64,000 nt of DNA from an uncultured Verrucomicrobiae bacterium (GCA_937946835.1 CALFAV010000029.1:1-64000); one strand, 5' to 3'. Numbered from the stretch's first letter, positions 18,382-27,127 are shown. The notes: generated from the sequence alone by a model not told the origin. A program made the numbers and translations.

Positions 18382-19910
18382 TCGCCCCGCTCAAACTGCG
18401 TCACCTGGTCAACCGGTTCGGCACCCTGAAAGTCGAGGGGGCGCTGGACACCCCTGTGGCCGCGCTCGCCTATGACGCCCGGCGCGTGGTGCCCGGGGCC
18501 GTTTTCTTTGCCGTGAGGGATCGCTCCCCGGCGGATTCCGGCTACGCCATTCCGCAAGCCCTCGAGCGGGGGGCCGCGGCCATCGTGTGCGAACAACCCG
18601 GTTTCCTGCCCTACCGGGCCACACGGATCCGGGTGGCCGACTGCCGGCAGGCGCTGGCCGCGGCAGCGGCGGCGTTTCACGGCCAACCCAGCCAGAAGCT
18701 CCAGGTGCTGGTCGTCAGCGGCTGCCCGGCCCGTATTCCGGTCGCCCATTTACTGACCGAAGTGCTGCGCGCTGCGGACATCCCCACCGGGGTGATCAGC
18801 AGCCGGGGGTGCGACCTGGGCGAGCGAACCCTGCCGCCCCTGGGCGCGGATGCGGAGGCGCTGGATGTGCAGGAACGTCTCGCCGAAATGCTCCGCTCGG
18901 GCTGCCGGGCCGGCGTTCTCGAGTTGCCTCCCGAGGCCCTGGACCGGGGCGTGTTGGCCGCCTGCGAGCTGGACCATTTGATCCTGACCCGGATCACGCC
19001 GGGCGCCGCCCAAGCCCCGGCAGCGGACACCTTTCGGACCATCCGCGAGGGGGAAGAACGACTGCGGTTTCGCCGGCTCAACGGCAGCGCGCGCACCTCC
19101 GGCGGGATTTGGCAGGTGGAAGACGCGCTGGCCGGGCGTGCCGCCGCCGGTGCCGGGCTGGCGTTCCGCCTCCACGGCGGCTCCGGGCCGGTCCAGTACC
19201 GCGCCCGCCTGACCCGGACCTGTCTGCGCGGAACGCGCCTGGATCTCACTCTGCCGGGGGGAGAAACGGTTGCGCTGCGGCTGCCCCTGCCCGGCCACTC
19301 GCTGGCACGGGCCGCCCTTGCGGTGGTGGGACTGGCGCACCGATTCAAGCTGCCCACCGGGGCGGTGTGGCGCGGGCTGGCTCAGGCGAAACCGGTCCCC
19401 GGCTGGTGCGAACCGGTGGCGCCCGTTCGGGACTACCACGTGCTGGTGGACGCGGCACCCTCGTTGGGAGAATTTGAGACCCTGCTTGGTGAACTGCGCG
19501 ACCTGACCCCGGGCCGGTTGTTGGTTCTGTGCGGTTGCGGTTGGCGTCACCCGGCCCCGGAGCGGCCGGCGTGGGGCGCCGTCGCCGCCCGCCGGGCAGA
19601 TGAAGTGGTGCTGACCGATGACAATCCGGGCCGCGAATCGGCAGCGGCCCTTGCCGCCCAGGTGGCCTGCGGCTACGCCCGGGTCCACGGCCGACCCCCG
19701 CTGTACGTGCCGGACCGGGCGGCCGCCATCGCCACCCTTCTGGCGCGCGCCCGACCCGGCGATTGCGTGCTGCTGGCGGGCAAGGGCCATCGGACCGTGC
19801 AAGAGTCCGGGGGTTGCGTGGTGCCGTTTGACGACCGGGCGGTGGTCCGGGTCTGGCTGAAGGGACAGTCCGCGCGATCGCTTTCGGCGTCGGAAGAGAC
19901 CTTGAAGTGA
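18378..19910 (+). CDS. MurE-like protein lacking catalytic motifs (probable pseudoenzyme)
   Basis: 510 residues with the MurE fold and the murE position (between ftsI and murF). The N-terminal domain is recognisable (AYDARRVVPGAVFFAVRD, ALERGAAAIVCEQ) and the C-terminal domain keeps VLTDDNPGRES and LLAGKGHRTVQE. The active site is gone: the ATP loop TGTNGKT reads SGCPARI (114-120), EVSSHAL reads ELPPEAL (182-188), the TNLxxDHLD region reads TRITPGAAQ, DYAHTPD reads DAAPSLG (358-364) and FGCGGDRDxxKRP reads CGCGWRHPAPERP. The frame is intact for 1.5 kb with normal codon use, so it is not simple decay. It probably no longer ligates DAP/Lys to UDP-MurNAc-L-Ala-D-Glu; a structural or regulatory role is inferred. 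Confidence 0.8.
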   Translation: MIAPLKLRHLVNRFGTLKVEGALDTPVAALAYDARRVVPGAVFFAVRDRSPADSGYAIPQALERGAAAIVCEQPGFLPYRATRIRVADCRQALAAAAAAFHGQPSQKLQVLVVSGCPARIPVAHLLTEVLRAADIPTGVISSRGCDLGERTLPPLGADAEALDVQERLAEMLRSGCRAGVLELPPEALDRGVLAACELDHLILTRITPGAAQAPAADTFRTIREGEERLRFRRLNGSARTSGGIWQVEDALAGRAAAGAGLAFRLHGGSGPVQYRARLTRTCLRGTRLDLTLPGGETVALRLPLPGHSLARAALAVVGLAHRFKLPTGAVWRGLAQAKPVPGWCEPVAPVRDYHVLVDAAPSLGEFETLLGELRDLTPGRLLVLCGCGWRHPAPERPAWGAVAARRADEVVLTDDNPGRESAAALAAQVACGYARVHGRPPLYVPDRAAAIATLLARARPGDCVLLAGKGHRTVQESGGCVVPFDDRAVVRVWLKGQSARSLSASEETLK

Positions 19911-21361
19911 TGGACCCACGGGATCTCCAGAGCCTGGCCGCGGATTGCGGCGGGGAGTTGATCGGTGCCCCCGGGGGAATGATCGAGCGGGTGAGCACGG
20001 ACTCGCGGACGGTGCGGCCCGGGGACCTGTTTGTGTGCCTGCGGGGACCGCACTTTGACGGCCATGCCTTCGCCGCCGAGGCGGTTCGCCGGGGCGCGGT
20101 GGCGGTACTGGGCGAGGCCGGGCGGCTGAGCGGTCTGTCGCCGGAATGCCCGCGCGTGCTGGTGCCGGACAGCCGGGCGGCCCTGGGCCGGATGGCCGCG
20201 GCGCACCGGCGGCGGTTTCCCGGGCCGGTCATTGCCGTGGCCGGGTCCAACGGCAAGACCACCACCAAGGAACTGCTCGCCGCCGTGCTGGCACAGGTCG
20301 GGCCGACGCTCGCCAGTCCGGCCAGCTTCAACAACGACATCGGTGTGCCGTTGACGCTGCTGGGGTTGGAAGCCCGCCACACGGCCGCCGTGGTGGAGGT
20401 GGGCACCAACCATCCGGGGGAGTTGGCCGCCCTGTTGCGCCTGGCCCAGCCCACTCACGGCGTGTTGACGCGCCTGGGCCGCGAGCATCTGGAATTTTTC
20501 GGCGACCTGGAGGGTGTGATCGAGGAGGAGGGCACCCTGGCCGCGTTCCTGCCGCCGGAGGGCGTGTTGGTGCTGGTGGGCGACGGGCCCGGCACAACGT
20601 TGATTCGTCGGCGCACCCGCGCCCGCGTGGTGTCGGTGGGCTGGAGCGCCGAGGCCGAGTGGCAGGCCGTGGCCGCGTGCATCAGCGAGTCGGGCACGGA
20701 ATTCACGGTGCGGGCCCCGCGACCGGAGTGGTCGGGCGAGTACCGGATGGGTCTGCTGGGGCGGCATCAGGTGGAAAACGCGCTCCTGGTCCTGGCCCTG
20801 GGCGCGGAACTGGGCTTGCGTCGCGAACCGGTGGCGGCCGGGTTGGCCGGCGCGCGCCCGGCGCCGCACCGGCTGCAGTTGACGGTGGCGGGCGGCGTGC
20901 GAATTGTGGATGACACCTACAATGCCAATCCCGATTCCATGCGAGCGGCCCTGACCTTGTTGCGCGATCTGGACTGCCCCGGCCGCCGGCTGGCCGTGTT
21001 GGGCGACATGAGCGAGCAGGGCCGGCACGCCGCGGCCGCGCACCGGGAAATCGGCCGGGCGTGCGCGGAAGCGGAGGTGACGCAGCTTTTCGCGATCGGC
21101 CGTTGGGCGGCCGCCTACGCCGAGGGCGCCCGGGCTGGCGGGCTGGCGGCAAGCCGATGTTTCGCACCGGACGCGGTGGAGGCGGTCGCCCGGGCCGCGG
21201 CGCGCGCGGCGCGGCCGGGCGACGCGGTGTTGGTGAAGGCCTCGCGGGCGGCGCGGCTGGAACGGGTGGTGGAACGTCTGGGTCGCGCACTGGCCGACAA
21301 CGCCGGCGGGGCGGGCGCGGCACGGACCCGGGAGAAAGGGGAACCATGCTCCATACCCTGA
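19910..21361 (+). CDS. murF: UDP-MurNAc-tripeptide--D-Ala-D-Ala ligase MurF
   Basis: 483-residue Mur ligase that adds D-Ala-D-Ala to the UDP-MurNAc tripeptide in the cytoplasm. Unlike its neighbour it is complete: ATP loop AGSNGKTTTKELL, SFNNDIGVPLTLL, VEVGTNHPGEL, REHLEFFGDL (carbamylated-Lys region), LGRHQVENALLVLALG and DDTYNANPDSM. Length is normal for MurF. ATG at 19910 overlaps the upstream stop as TGATG; a GTG one codon earlier is possible. Its 3' end overlaps mraY by 16 nt, which implies tight coupling. Confidence 0.94.
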   Translation: MDPRDLQSLAADCGGELIGAPGGMIERVSTDSRTVRPGDLFVCLRGPHFDGHAFAAEAVRRGAVAVLGEAGRLSGLSPECPRVLVPDSRAALGRMAAAHRRRFPGPVIAVAGSNGKTTTKELLAAVLAQVGPTLASPASFNNDIGVPLTLLGLEARHTAAVVEVGTNHPGELAALLRLAQPTHGVLTRLGREHLEFFGDLEGVIEEEGTLAAFLPPEGVLVLVGDGPGTTLIRRRTRARVVSVGWSAEAEWQAVAACISESGTEFTVRAPRPEWSGEYRMGLLGRHQVENALLVLALGAELGLRREPVAAGLAGARPAPHRLQLTVAGGVRIVDDTYNANPDSMRAALTLLRDLDCPGRRLAVLGDMSEQGRHAAAAHREIGRACAEAEVTQLFAIGRWAAAYAEGARAGGLAASRCFAPDAVEAVARAAARAARPGDAVLVKASRAARLERVVERLGRALADNAGGAGAARTREKGEPCSIP

Positions 21362-22491
21362 CCCAGTACCTGCTGGAGCAAACGCGCGGGACGGAGCTGG
21401 GCGAGTGGCTCTCCGGGCTGCGGGTGTTTCGTTACATCACCTTCCGGGCCGCGGGGGCCTCGATGACCGCGCTGTTGCTGAGCCTGTGGATGGGACCGCG
21501 GGTGATTGCCTGGCTGCGCCGGATGAACTTTGGCGAATCTTACCAGTCCCGGGCCGTCCAGCACGGGGCAGGTGCGGGTGCGCCGGACAAACGGGGCACG
21601 CCCACGATGGGCGGGGTGTTGATCGTGCTGGTGATCGAGCTGACCGTGGTGCTCTGGACCCCGGTGAATCACCTGGTCGCGCTGACCCTCCTGCCGTTGT
21701 TCGGCCTGGCCGTGCTGGGAGTGTACGACGACTACATCAAGCTCACCCGCCGCAACGGGGACGGGGTGCGCGGGCGGGTGAAGCTGGCGACCCAGGCGGC
21801 GTTGGGCCTGTTTATCGCCGGCTATTTGTGGTCGCTGCCGGACACCCGGGCGCTGATCACCGAGCTGCGGGTGCCGTTTCTCAAGTACCCGGTGCTGACC
21901 GACGCGGCCTGGCTGGGCGGGCTGGTGACGGTGCTGACGATCATGGGCAGCTCAAACGCGGTGAATCTGACCGACGGCCTGGACGGGCTGGCGGTGGGCT
22001 GCACGCTGATTGTGGCGGGGGTGTTCATCATTCTGTGCTACGTGGCCGGGCATGTGAAAATCGCCGCCTACCTGCAGGTGCCCTACATTCCCGGCGCGGG
22101 CGAGCTGACGGTGGTGTGTGCGGCGATTTTCGGGGCGTGCCTGGGCTTTTTGTGGTTCAACTGCTACCCGGCCGAGGTGTTCATGGGCGACACCGGTTCG
22201 CTGGCGCTGGGCGGGGTGCTGGGGATCATTGCGGTGCTCATTCACCAGCCGTTTGTGCTGTTCATCGCCGGCGGGGTGTTTGTGGCCGAGGCGCTCTCGG
22301 TGATGCTTCAGGTCCTGGGGTTCAAGCTCAGTCGCCGCTGGTGCGGCGAGGGCCGGCGGGTGTTCCTGATGGCCCCGCTCCACCACCATTTTCAAAAGCT
22401 CGGCTGGCCGGAGTCGAAAGTCACCACGCGCTTTTACATCCTGGGGGTCTTGTGCGGGGTGGCCGCCCTGGCCACCTTGAAACTGCGATGA
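21346..22491 (+). CDS. mraY: Phospho-MurNAc-pentapeptide translocase MraY
   Basis: 381-residue integral membrane enzyme that transfers phospho-MurNAc-pentapeptide to undecaprenyl phosphate, forming lipid I. About ten hydrophobic helices are present. Signature stretches are DKRGTPTMGGVLI, VYDDYIKLTRRNGDG, SSNAVNLTDGLDGLAVG, YPAEVFMGDTGSLALGG (catalytic Asp) and APLHHHFQKLGW (substrate-binding His triplet). ATG at 21346 lies inside the murF tail and has AAAGGGGAA a few bases upstream. In most dcw clusters murD follows; here it does not. Confidence 0.96.
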   Translation: MLHTLTQYLLEQTRGTELGEWLSGLRVFRYITFRAAGASMTALLLSLWMGPRVIAWLRRMNFGESYQSRAVQHGAGAGAPDKRGTPTMGGVLIVLVIELTVVLWTPVNHLVALTLLPLFGLAVLGVYDDYIKLTRRNGDGVRGRVKLATQAALGLFIAGYLWSLPDTRALITELRVPFLKYPVLTDAAWLGGLVTVLTIMGSSNAVNLTDGLDGLAVGCTLIVAGVFIILCYVAGHVKIAAYLQVPYIPGAGELTVVCAAIFGACLGFLWFNCYPAEVFMGDTGSLALGGVLGIIAVLIHQPFVLFIAGGVFVAEALSVMLQVLGFKLSRRWCGEGRRVFLMAPLHHHFQKLGWPESKVTTRFYILGVLCGVAALATLKLR

Positions 22492-22659
22492 AGCCCCGAA
22501 GTTCCTGTCCCCCGAACCGCCCGGAGACGCCGCTACCGGCCGGCGCCAATCGGCGGGTGTCCCGGCGACGGTTTGCCGCTTGCCGGGGCGGGGGGACGTT
22601 GTTACAAGGCTGGCACGGGGCGGAGGAACATGTCGTTGCCGGCGAAGTGGTCCGGTGGA

Positions 22660-22708
22660 CCCCGGATTGTTCGAGCATCAACCTGCTTCCCAAGCCCGAA
22701 CAACGGGG
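22660..22708 (+). repeat. Hairpin between mraY and the LysM gene
   Basis: TTGTTCG (22667-22673) pairs with CGAACAA (22697-22703), and beyond a 2-nt GA bulge CCCCG (22660-22664) pairs with CGGGG (22704-22708), giving 12 base pairs around a 23-nt loop. No T run follows, so it does not look like a terminator. Confidence 0.5.
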
Positions 22709-22725
22709 CACGATCCTTCACCGGC

Positions 22726-22759
22726 CCGTGCCGCCGAGGTGGCGCACTAACCGGCACGG
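22726..22759 (+). repeat. Second hairpin between mraY and the LysM gene
   Basis: CCGTGCCG (22726-22733) is an exact complement of CGGCACGG (22752-22759) with an 18-nt loop. It lies 17 nt after the first hairpin, so the two could form adjacent stems of one structured RNA leader. Confidence 0.45.
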
Positions 22760-22924
22760 CGGTTCCTCCGTACCCGGCAGGCGACTCAACAAACAGCCGT
22801 CCGCCCACAGCTCGCGTTGCCCCGCGGCGACGCCCCGGACTTTGCCGGAGATTCGGAGAGGGCGAATCCCCCGGCAACAACCCAACACCCCCTCCACGCT
22901 CAACCGCATCCGCTCACGTTTCTC

Positions 22925-23725
22925 ATGAACACCCAATCACCCCTGACCCCGCTCGGGCGCGTGCCCGACAACGGCCGACCTGTCGCCAAGCTGGCGGTGA
23001 TCACCATCGTGGCCCTGCACGTGGTCTTCTTCACCGGCCTGCTTTTCCAAGGGTGTCGCCGGCCCACCACCGAGACCGCGCGCACCCCGGACCTGGGGCT
23101 GACGCCCCCGGCCACCAATCCGCCCCCGGCGGACTCGTTCACGGGCTACCCCCCACCCTATGCCCCGCCCGCGACGCCCACCGCGGTCCCTTCCCCCGGC
23201 ACGAGTACCGTCTCGACGGTGGACACCGGGGCCACCCTGCCCACCAACCTGTGGCCCGGGCTGACCGCACCGCCGGCCATGCAGCCCACCAACCTCATCT
23301 TCACCCCCGAGCCGGCGCCCGAACCCGCGCTCGCGCACACCGAGCACACCATCGCTCCCGGAGACACCCCCGCGAAAATCGCCCGCAAATACGGCATCAC
23401 CCTCGACCAGTTGCGCGAGGCCAATCCCACCATGGACGACCGCCGCCTGCGCATCGGCCAGAAGCTGCAAATCCCGGCGCCGGCGCGCAAAGAACTGGCT
23501 GCCGCCCCGCCGGCCCAGCCCGGCGCCGCCGCCGAGCCCGGCGCCACCGTCCATGTGGTCCGGTCCGGCGACACGCTCACCCGCATCGCCGCCCGTTACG
23601 GCACCACGGTGAAGGAACTGCGCCAGTTCAACAACCTCAAGACCGACCGCATTCTTGTGAACCAGAAACTCAAAATCCCGCCCTCGACAACCGCCGCACC
23701 GGCACCGACCGGCTTCACAAACTAG
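22925..23725 (+). CDS. Membrane-anchored protein with two LysM domains
   Basis: 266-residue envelope protein. A hydrophobic segment (LAVITIVALHVVFFTGLLF, about residues 23-41) ends in QGC, so it is either a signal anchor or a lipoprotein with a loose lipobox. A Pro/Thr-rich linker follows, then two LysM domains (about 139-185, EHTIAPGDTPAKIARKYGI; and about 210-256, HVVRSGDTLTRIAARYGT) separated by an Ala/Pro linker. LysM binds N-acetylglucosamine of peptidoglycan. No catalytic domain is present. Lying 1 nt before ftsW and in the place of murD, it is probably a divisome or cell-wall scaffold (NlpD-like in layout only). Confidence 0.85.
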   Translation: MNTQSPLTPLGRVPDNGRPVAKLAVITIVALHVVFFTGLLFQGCRRPTTETARTPDLGLTPPATNPPPADSFTGYPPPYAPPATPTAVPSPGTSTVSTVDTGATLPTNLWPGLTAPPAMQPTNLIFTPEPAPEPALAHTEHTIAPGDTPAKIARKYGITLDQLREANPTMDDRRLRIGQKLQIPAPARKELAAAPPAQPGAAAEPGATVHVVRSGDTLTRIAARYGTTVKELRQFNNLKTDRILVNQKLKIPPSTTAAPAPTGFTN

Positions 23726-23726
23726 C

Positions 23727-24935
23727 ATGCGTTCCCCGGCCGCGCGGCGTCGGAGGGACCGGCCCCCCCGCCGCCGGCGGCCCGGCACTCAACCGCCCCC
23801 CATGCGAGCCGCCTCCACCCTGCTGGCCATTTGCGTGTTGGCCCTCACCGCCTTCGGGCTGGTCATGCAGTACAGCGTCAGCCCCCCGGACCAGAGCTGG
23901 CGGTTCCTCTCCCGCCAACTGCTCGGGGCCGGTCTGGGAATGACGCTGGCCGGGGTGCTGGCCTTTGGAGTGCCGTACACGTGGTTGGAGCGGCTGGCCT
24001 GGGTGGCGCTGGCCCTGGCGGTGCTGCTGCTGGTGCTGGTGCTGCTGCCGCTGCCGTTTTGTCACCGGGCCAACGGCGCCCAGCGCTGGTTCCGCTTCGG
24101 GGGAGTGCAGTTCCAACCCTCGGACCTGGCCAAACTGGCGCTTTTGCTGGCCCTGGCCCGGTACGCCGCGCGGGCGCGCAGCGCCATGTACACCTTTACC
24201 CGCGGGGTCCTGATCCCCGGCCTGATAATCGGTCCGGTGTTGGTGTTGATCTTCCTCGAGCCGGACTGGGGCACGGCGCTGATGCTCGGCGGGGTGTGTG
24301 CCGGAGTGCTGCTGGTGGCCGGGGTGCGCTGGCGATACTTCCTGCCGCCGTTGGTGGCCGGACTGGCGCTGGTGACCGCGCTGGTGGCCTACGACCCCAC
24401 CCGCTTTGACCGGATTTACAGTTGGCTCCACGTCGAGGAAACCCGCCAGGACACCGGCCATCAGGTGTGGCAGTCCTGGATCGCCCTGGGCGCGGGCGGC
24501 CTGACGGGCGTGGGACTGGACCGCAGCACGCAGAAGCGCCTCCTGCCGGAGTACCACACGGACTTCATTTTCGCCATCGTGGGCGAGGAGTTCGGCTACC
24601 TGGGCGTGGGGGTGTTGATCCTGACCTACCTGACGCTCTTCGGCTGCGGCTGGTACATCGCCTGGCGGGCGCCGGACGCCTTCGGGACCTACCTGGCCAC
24701 CGGGCTGACGTTCCTCATCAGCCTGCAGGCCGTGTTCAACATGGCCGTGGTCTCCGGCGCGCTGCCCAACAAGGGCCTGTCCCTGCCCTTTGTGAGCTAC
24801 GGCGGAACGAATCTCATGATCCTGCTCATGGCCGCCGGCCTGTTGCTGCGGGTGGCCCGGGCCGCGGTCGAGCGCCCCCGCGAGGAACTCGCCGTGCTCG
24901 CCCTGGACTCCACTCCGGAAACCCGCATGGCCTGA
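23727..24935 (+). CDS. ftsW: Septal peptidoglycan polymerase FtsW
   Basis: 402-residue SEDS-family membrane protein with about ten helices; it polymerises lipid II into glycan strands at the septum with FtsI. Typical stretches are RWFRFGGVQFQPSDLAKLAL, LEPDWGTALML, QDTGHQVWQSWIALGAGG, EYHTDFIFAIVGEEFGYLG and GLSLPFVSYGGTNLM (quoted in parts). The first 25 residues are very Arg/Pro-rich and precede MRAAS; a start at 23802 would remove them. It lies 1 nt after the LysM gene and 1 nt before murG. Confidence 0.95.
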   Translation: MRSPAARRRRDRPPRRRRPGTQPPPMRAASTLLAICVLALTAFGLVMQYSVSPPDQSWRFLSRQLLGAGLGMTLAGVLAFGVPYTWLERLAWVALALAVLLLVLVLLPLPFCHRANGAQRWFRFGGVQFQPSDLAKLALLLALARYAARARSAMYTFTRGVLIPGLIIGPVLVLIFLEPDWGTALMLGGVCAGVLLVAGVRWRYFLPPLVAGLALVTALVAYDPTRFDRIYSWLHVEETRQDTGHQVWQSWIALGAGGLTGVGLDRSTQKRLLPEYHTDFIFAIVGEEFGYLGVGVLILTYLTLFGCGWYIAWRAPDAFGTYLATGLTFLISLQAVFNMAVVSGALPNKGLSLPFVSYGGTNLMILLMAAGLLLRVARAAVERPREELAVLALDSTPETRMA

Positions 24936-24936
24936 C

Positions 24937-26136
24937 ATGTCCCCCGCCCCGCCTTCATCCCGACCCTGCGTCGCCATCGCCTGTGGCGGCACGGGCGGGC
25001 ATTTGTTTCCCGGCCTGGCCGTGGGCGAGGAACTCATCGCCCGGGGGCTGGACGTGCTCTTCCTGGTTTCCCCCAAGGAAGTGGACCGGCAAATTGTGCG
25101 CGGCCTGCCCACGGAGCAGGTGGCGACCCTGCCCGCGGTGGGGCTGGACGGACGGGGTTGGGGCCGGTTCCTGCGGGCCTTTCTCGCGTCCCGGCGCCAG
25201 GTCCGGCGCCTTTTTCGCGAGCGTCCCCCGGGCGCGGTGCTGGCGATGGGCGGATTTACCAGCACGCCGCCCGTGCTGGTCGGCCACCGGGTCGGCGCGG
25301 CCACGTTTCTCCACGAGGGCAATGCCATTCCGGGCCGGGCCAACCGCTGGCTGGCGCACGTGGTGGACGCCGCGTACGTGTACTTCCCCGGGGCGGCGGA
25401 GCGGCTCTGGCACGAACACATCTACGCCGTGGGCATGCCGTTGCGGGAACCGTTCCGCGGCCCTGCCCCCGACCCGGCCGCGTGCCGTCAAGCCCTCCGG
25501 CTGCGCCCGCAGGATCCGGTGCTGCTGGTCACCGGCGGCAGCCAGGGCGCCCATGCCCTGAACGAACTGATGGTGCGCACCCTGCCGGTGCTCCGCCTCT
25601 GGGAACCGCGCCTGCAGGTGGTGCACCTGACCGGCCCGGCGGATTACGAAGCGGTGCGCCAGGCCCACCTCGCGCAAGGGATTCCGGGATTGGTGCGCCC
25701 CTTCCTCTCGGAAATGGACCTGGCCCTGGGCGCGGCCACCGCGGTGGTGGGCCGCGCGGGCGCCTCGTTTCTGGCGGAAACGGCGGCGTGGCGCGTCCCG
25801 GCGCTGCTGGTCCCCTACCCGTTTGCCGCCGACAATCACCAGGTCCACAACGCCCGGGCCTTCGCCGATTCCGGAGCCGCCCGTCTGGTGCTCCAGGACG
25901 AGGCCACCCCGGAAACCCTGGTCCGGGAACTGCGCGCGCTGCTGCGCGACGCGGCGCTGCGCCGTTCCCTTCAGGAAGCGCTGGCGCGCTGGCACACGCC
26001 CGAGGCGGCCGGGCAGCTTGCCGAAAGGCTCGCAGCCGCCGCGAGCCGTCGTCAGCCCGCCCTGGCAGCCAGGTCCGAACCCGTCGCACCGCTGCTGGTG
26101 GCCCCGGGAGAAACCCGGACTGCGTCCCCGCCCTGA
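24937..26136 (+). CDS. murG: Lipid II synthase MurG
   Basis: 399-residue GT-B glycosyltransferase that adds GlcNAc to lipid I on the inner face of the membrane. N-domain loop ACGGTGGHLFPGLAVGEEL, MGGFTSTPPVLVG and HEGNAIPGRANR (usually HEQNxxPG) are present, and the C-domain has VTGGSQGAHALNELM and LGAATAVVGRAGASFLAETA for UDP-GlcNAc. Residues after about 365 form a Pro-rich extension. Usually murC follows murG in the cluster; here murB starts 2 nt later. Confidence 0.95.
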   Translation: MSPAPPSSRPCVAIACGGTGGHLFPGLAVGEELIARGLDVLFLVSPKEVDRQIVRGLPTEQVATLPAVGLDGRGWGRFLRAFLASRRQVRRLFRERPPGAVLAMGGFTSTPPVLVGHRVGAATFLHEGNAIPGRANRWLAHVVDAAYVYFPGAAERLWHEHIYAVGMPLREPFRGPAPDPAACRQALRLRPQDPVLLVTGGSQGAHALNELMVRTLPVLRLWEPRLQVVHLTGPADYEAVRQAHLAQGIPGLVRPFLSEMDLALGAATAVVGRAGASFLAETAAWRVPALLVPYPFAADNHQVHNARAFADSGAARLVLQDEATPETLVRELRALLRDAALRRSLQEALARWHTPEAAGQLAERLAAAASRRQPALAARSEPVAPLLVAPGETRTASPP

Positions 26137-26138
26137 CC

Positions 26139-27119
26139 ATGTCCGCGCCCCTCACCCCGCCTGCCGCGCGCGAAGCCCCGACCCTGCGCGACTCCCGCCC
26201 TGGCCGGGATTGGGAGGCCTTGGCCGCGGCCTTGCGCCGGCTTCTGTCGCCCCGGGCCGTGGTCCGGACCGGCGAACCGATGGCGCGCCGCACCACGTTG
26301 CGGGTGGGCGGTCCGGCAGATTTGTACGCGGAACCGGCGGACGAGGCGGACCTGCTCGCCCTGGTCCGGTTCTGCGCGGACCACGCCCTGCCCTGGCGCG
26401 TGCTGGGCCGCGGGTCCAATCTCCTCGTGCGCGACGGGGGCGTGCGCGGCGTGGTGATCTGCCTGGCTCAATCGGACTTTGTCACGGTGCGCGTGCAGGG
26501 AGCCGAGATTCACGCCGGTGCCGGCGCGCGCGTGAAGGCCGTGGCCGCCGCCGCCCTCCAACACGGGCTGGCCGGGCTGGAATTTCTGGAGGGCATCCCC
26601 GGCAGCGTGGGCGGGGCCCTGCGCATGAACGCCGGCGCGTTCGGCGGCAGCACCTTTGCGGTGCTGGAGCGGGTGCGGGTGATGGACCCGCAGGGCGCCG
26701 TTCGGGAGCGACCGGCGGCCGAACTGCCCGTGAGCTACCGGAACTGTCCGCTCCTGGCCACGCACCTGGCACTGAGCGCGGTGTTCCGCGGCCGCCCCGA
26801 CGCGCCCGCGGCCATCCGCGCGCGCCTGGCGGAGTTCAGCCGGCGCCGCTGGCAGACCCAGCCGCGCGAACCCAGCGCCGGCTGCATCTTCAAAAACCCC
26901 GCCGCCCTGCCGGCCGGCCGGCTGGTGGAAGAGCTGGGGTTGAAGGGCACCCGCGTGGGCGGCGCGCGGATTTCCGAGGTGCACGGCAACTTCATCGTGA
27001 ACGACGGCACCGCCACCGCGCGCGACATTTTGGAACTGATCCACCGCGTCCGGGCCGAGGCCCGCGCCCGGCGGGGCATCGAGCTGGAACCCGAAGTGGA
27101 AATCGTGGGCGAAGATTGA
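26139..27119 (+). CDS. murB: UDP-N-acetylenolpyruvoylglucosamine reductase MurB
   Basis: 326-residue FAD enzyme that reduces UDP-GlcNAc-enolpyruvate to UDP-MurNAc. FAD-binding stretches TTLRVGGPADLYAEP and VLGRGSNLLVRDGG are followed by FLEGIPGSVGGALRMNAGAFG, SYRNCPLL and PSAGCIFKNP, where the Ser/Cys region matches type II MurB, and the final EVHGNFIVNDGTATA holds the catalytic Glu region. The first 35 residues are an extension with no known role. Presence of MurB means the cell makes UDP-MurNAc and so must have a MurC elsewhere. Confidence 0.95.
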   Translation: MSAPLTPPAAREAPTLRDSRPGRDWEALAAALRRLLSPRAVVRTGEPMARRTTLRVGGPADLYAEPADEADLLALVRFCADHALPWRVLGRGSNLLVRDGGVRGVVICLAQSDFVTVRVQGAEIHAGAGARVKAVAAAALQHGLAGLEFLEGIPGSVGGALRMNAGAFGGSTFAVLERVRVMDPQGAVRERPAAELPVSYRNCPLLATHLALSAVFRGRPDAPAAIRARLAEFSRRRWQTQPREPSAGCIFKNPAALPAGRLVEELGLKGTRVGGARISEVHGNFIVNDGTATARDILELIHRVRAEARARRGIELEPEVEIVGED

Positions 27120-27127
27120 GCCGTCCC

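Larger units (their letters stand above)
22492..22924 (+). other. 433-nt region where murD is usually found; no gene, two strong hairpins
   Basis: An open frame of 146 codons begins at 22488 overlapping the mraY stop, but its product is a low-complexity Pro/Arg/Ser-rich sequence with no domain and no resemblance to MurD (about 450 residues), so I do not call it coding. The region carries two inverted repeats (22660-22708 and 22726-22759). It may be a structured leader of the LysM-ftsW-murG-murB-ddl-ftsQAZ part of the cluster, an internal promoter region, or a scar of murD loss. Confidence 0.5.

Noticed and set aside
22488-22928. 146-codon frame overlapping the mraY stop as ATGA
   Set aside because: The overlap is tempting, but the product is Pro/Arg/Ser-rich, has no membrane or domain features and does not resemble MurD; kept as a non-coding structured region.
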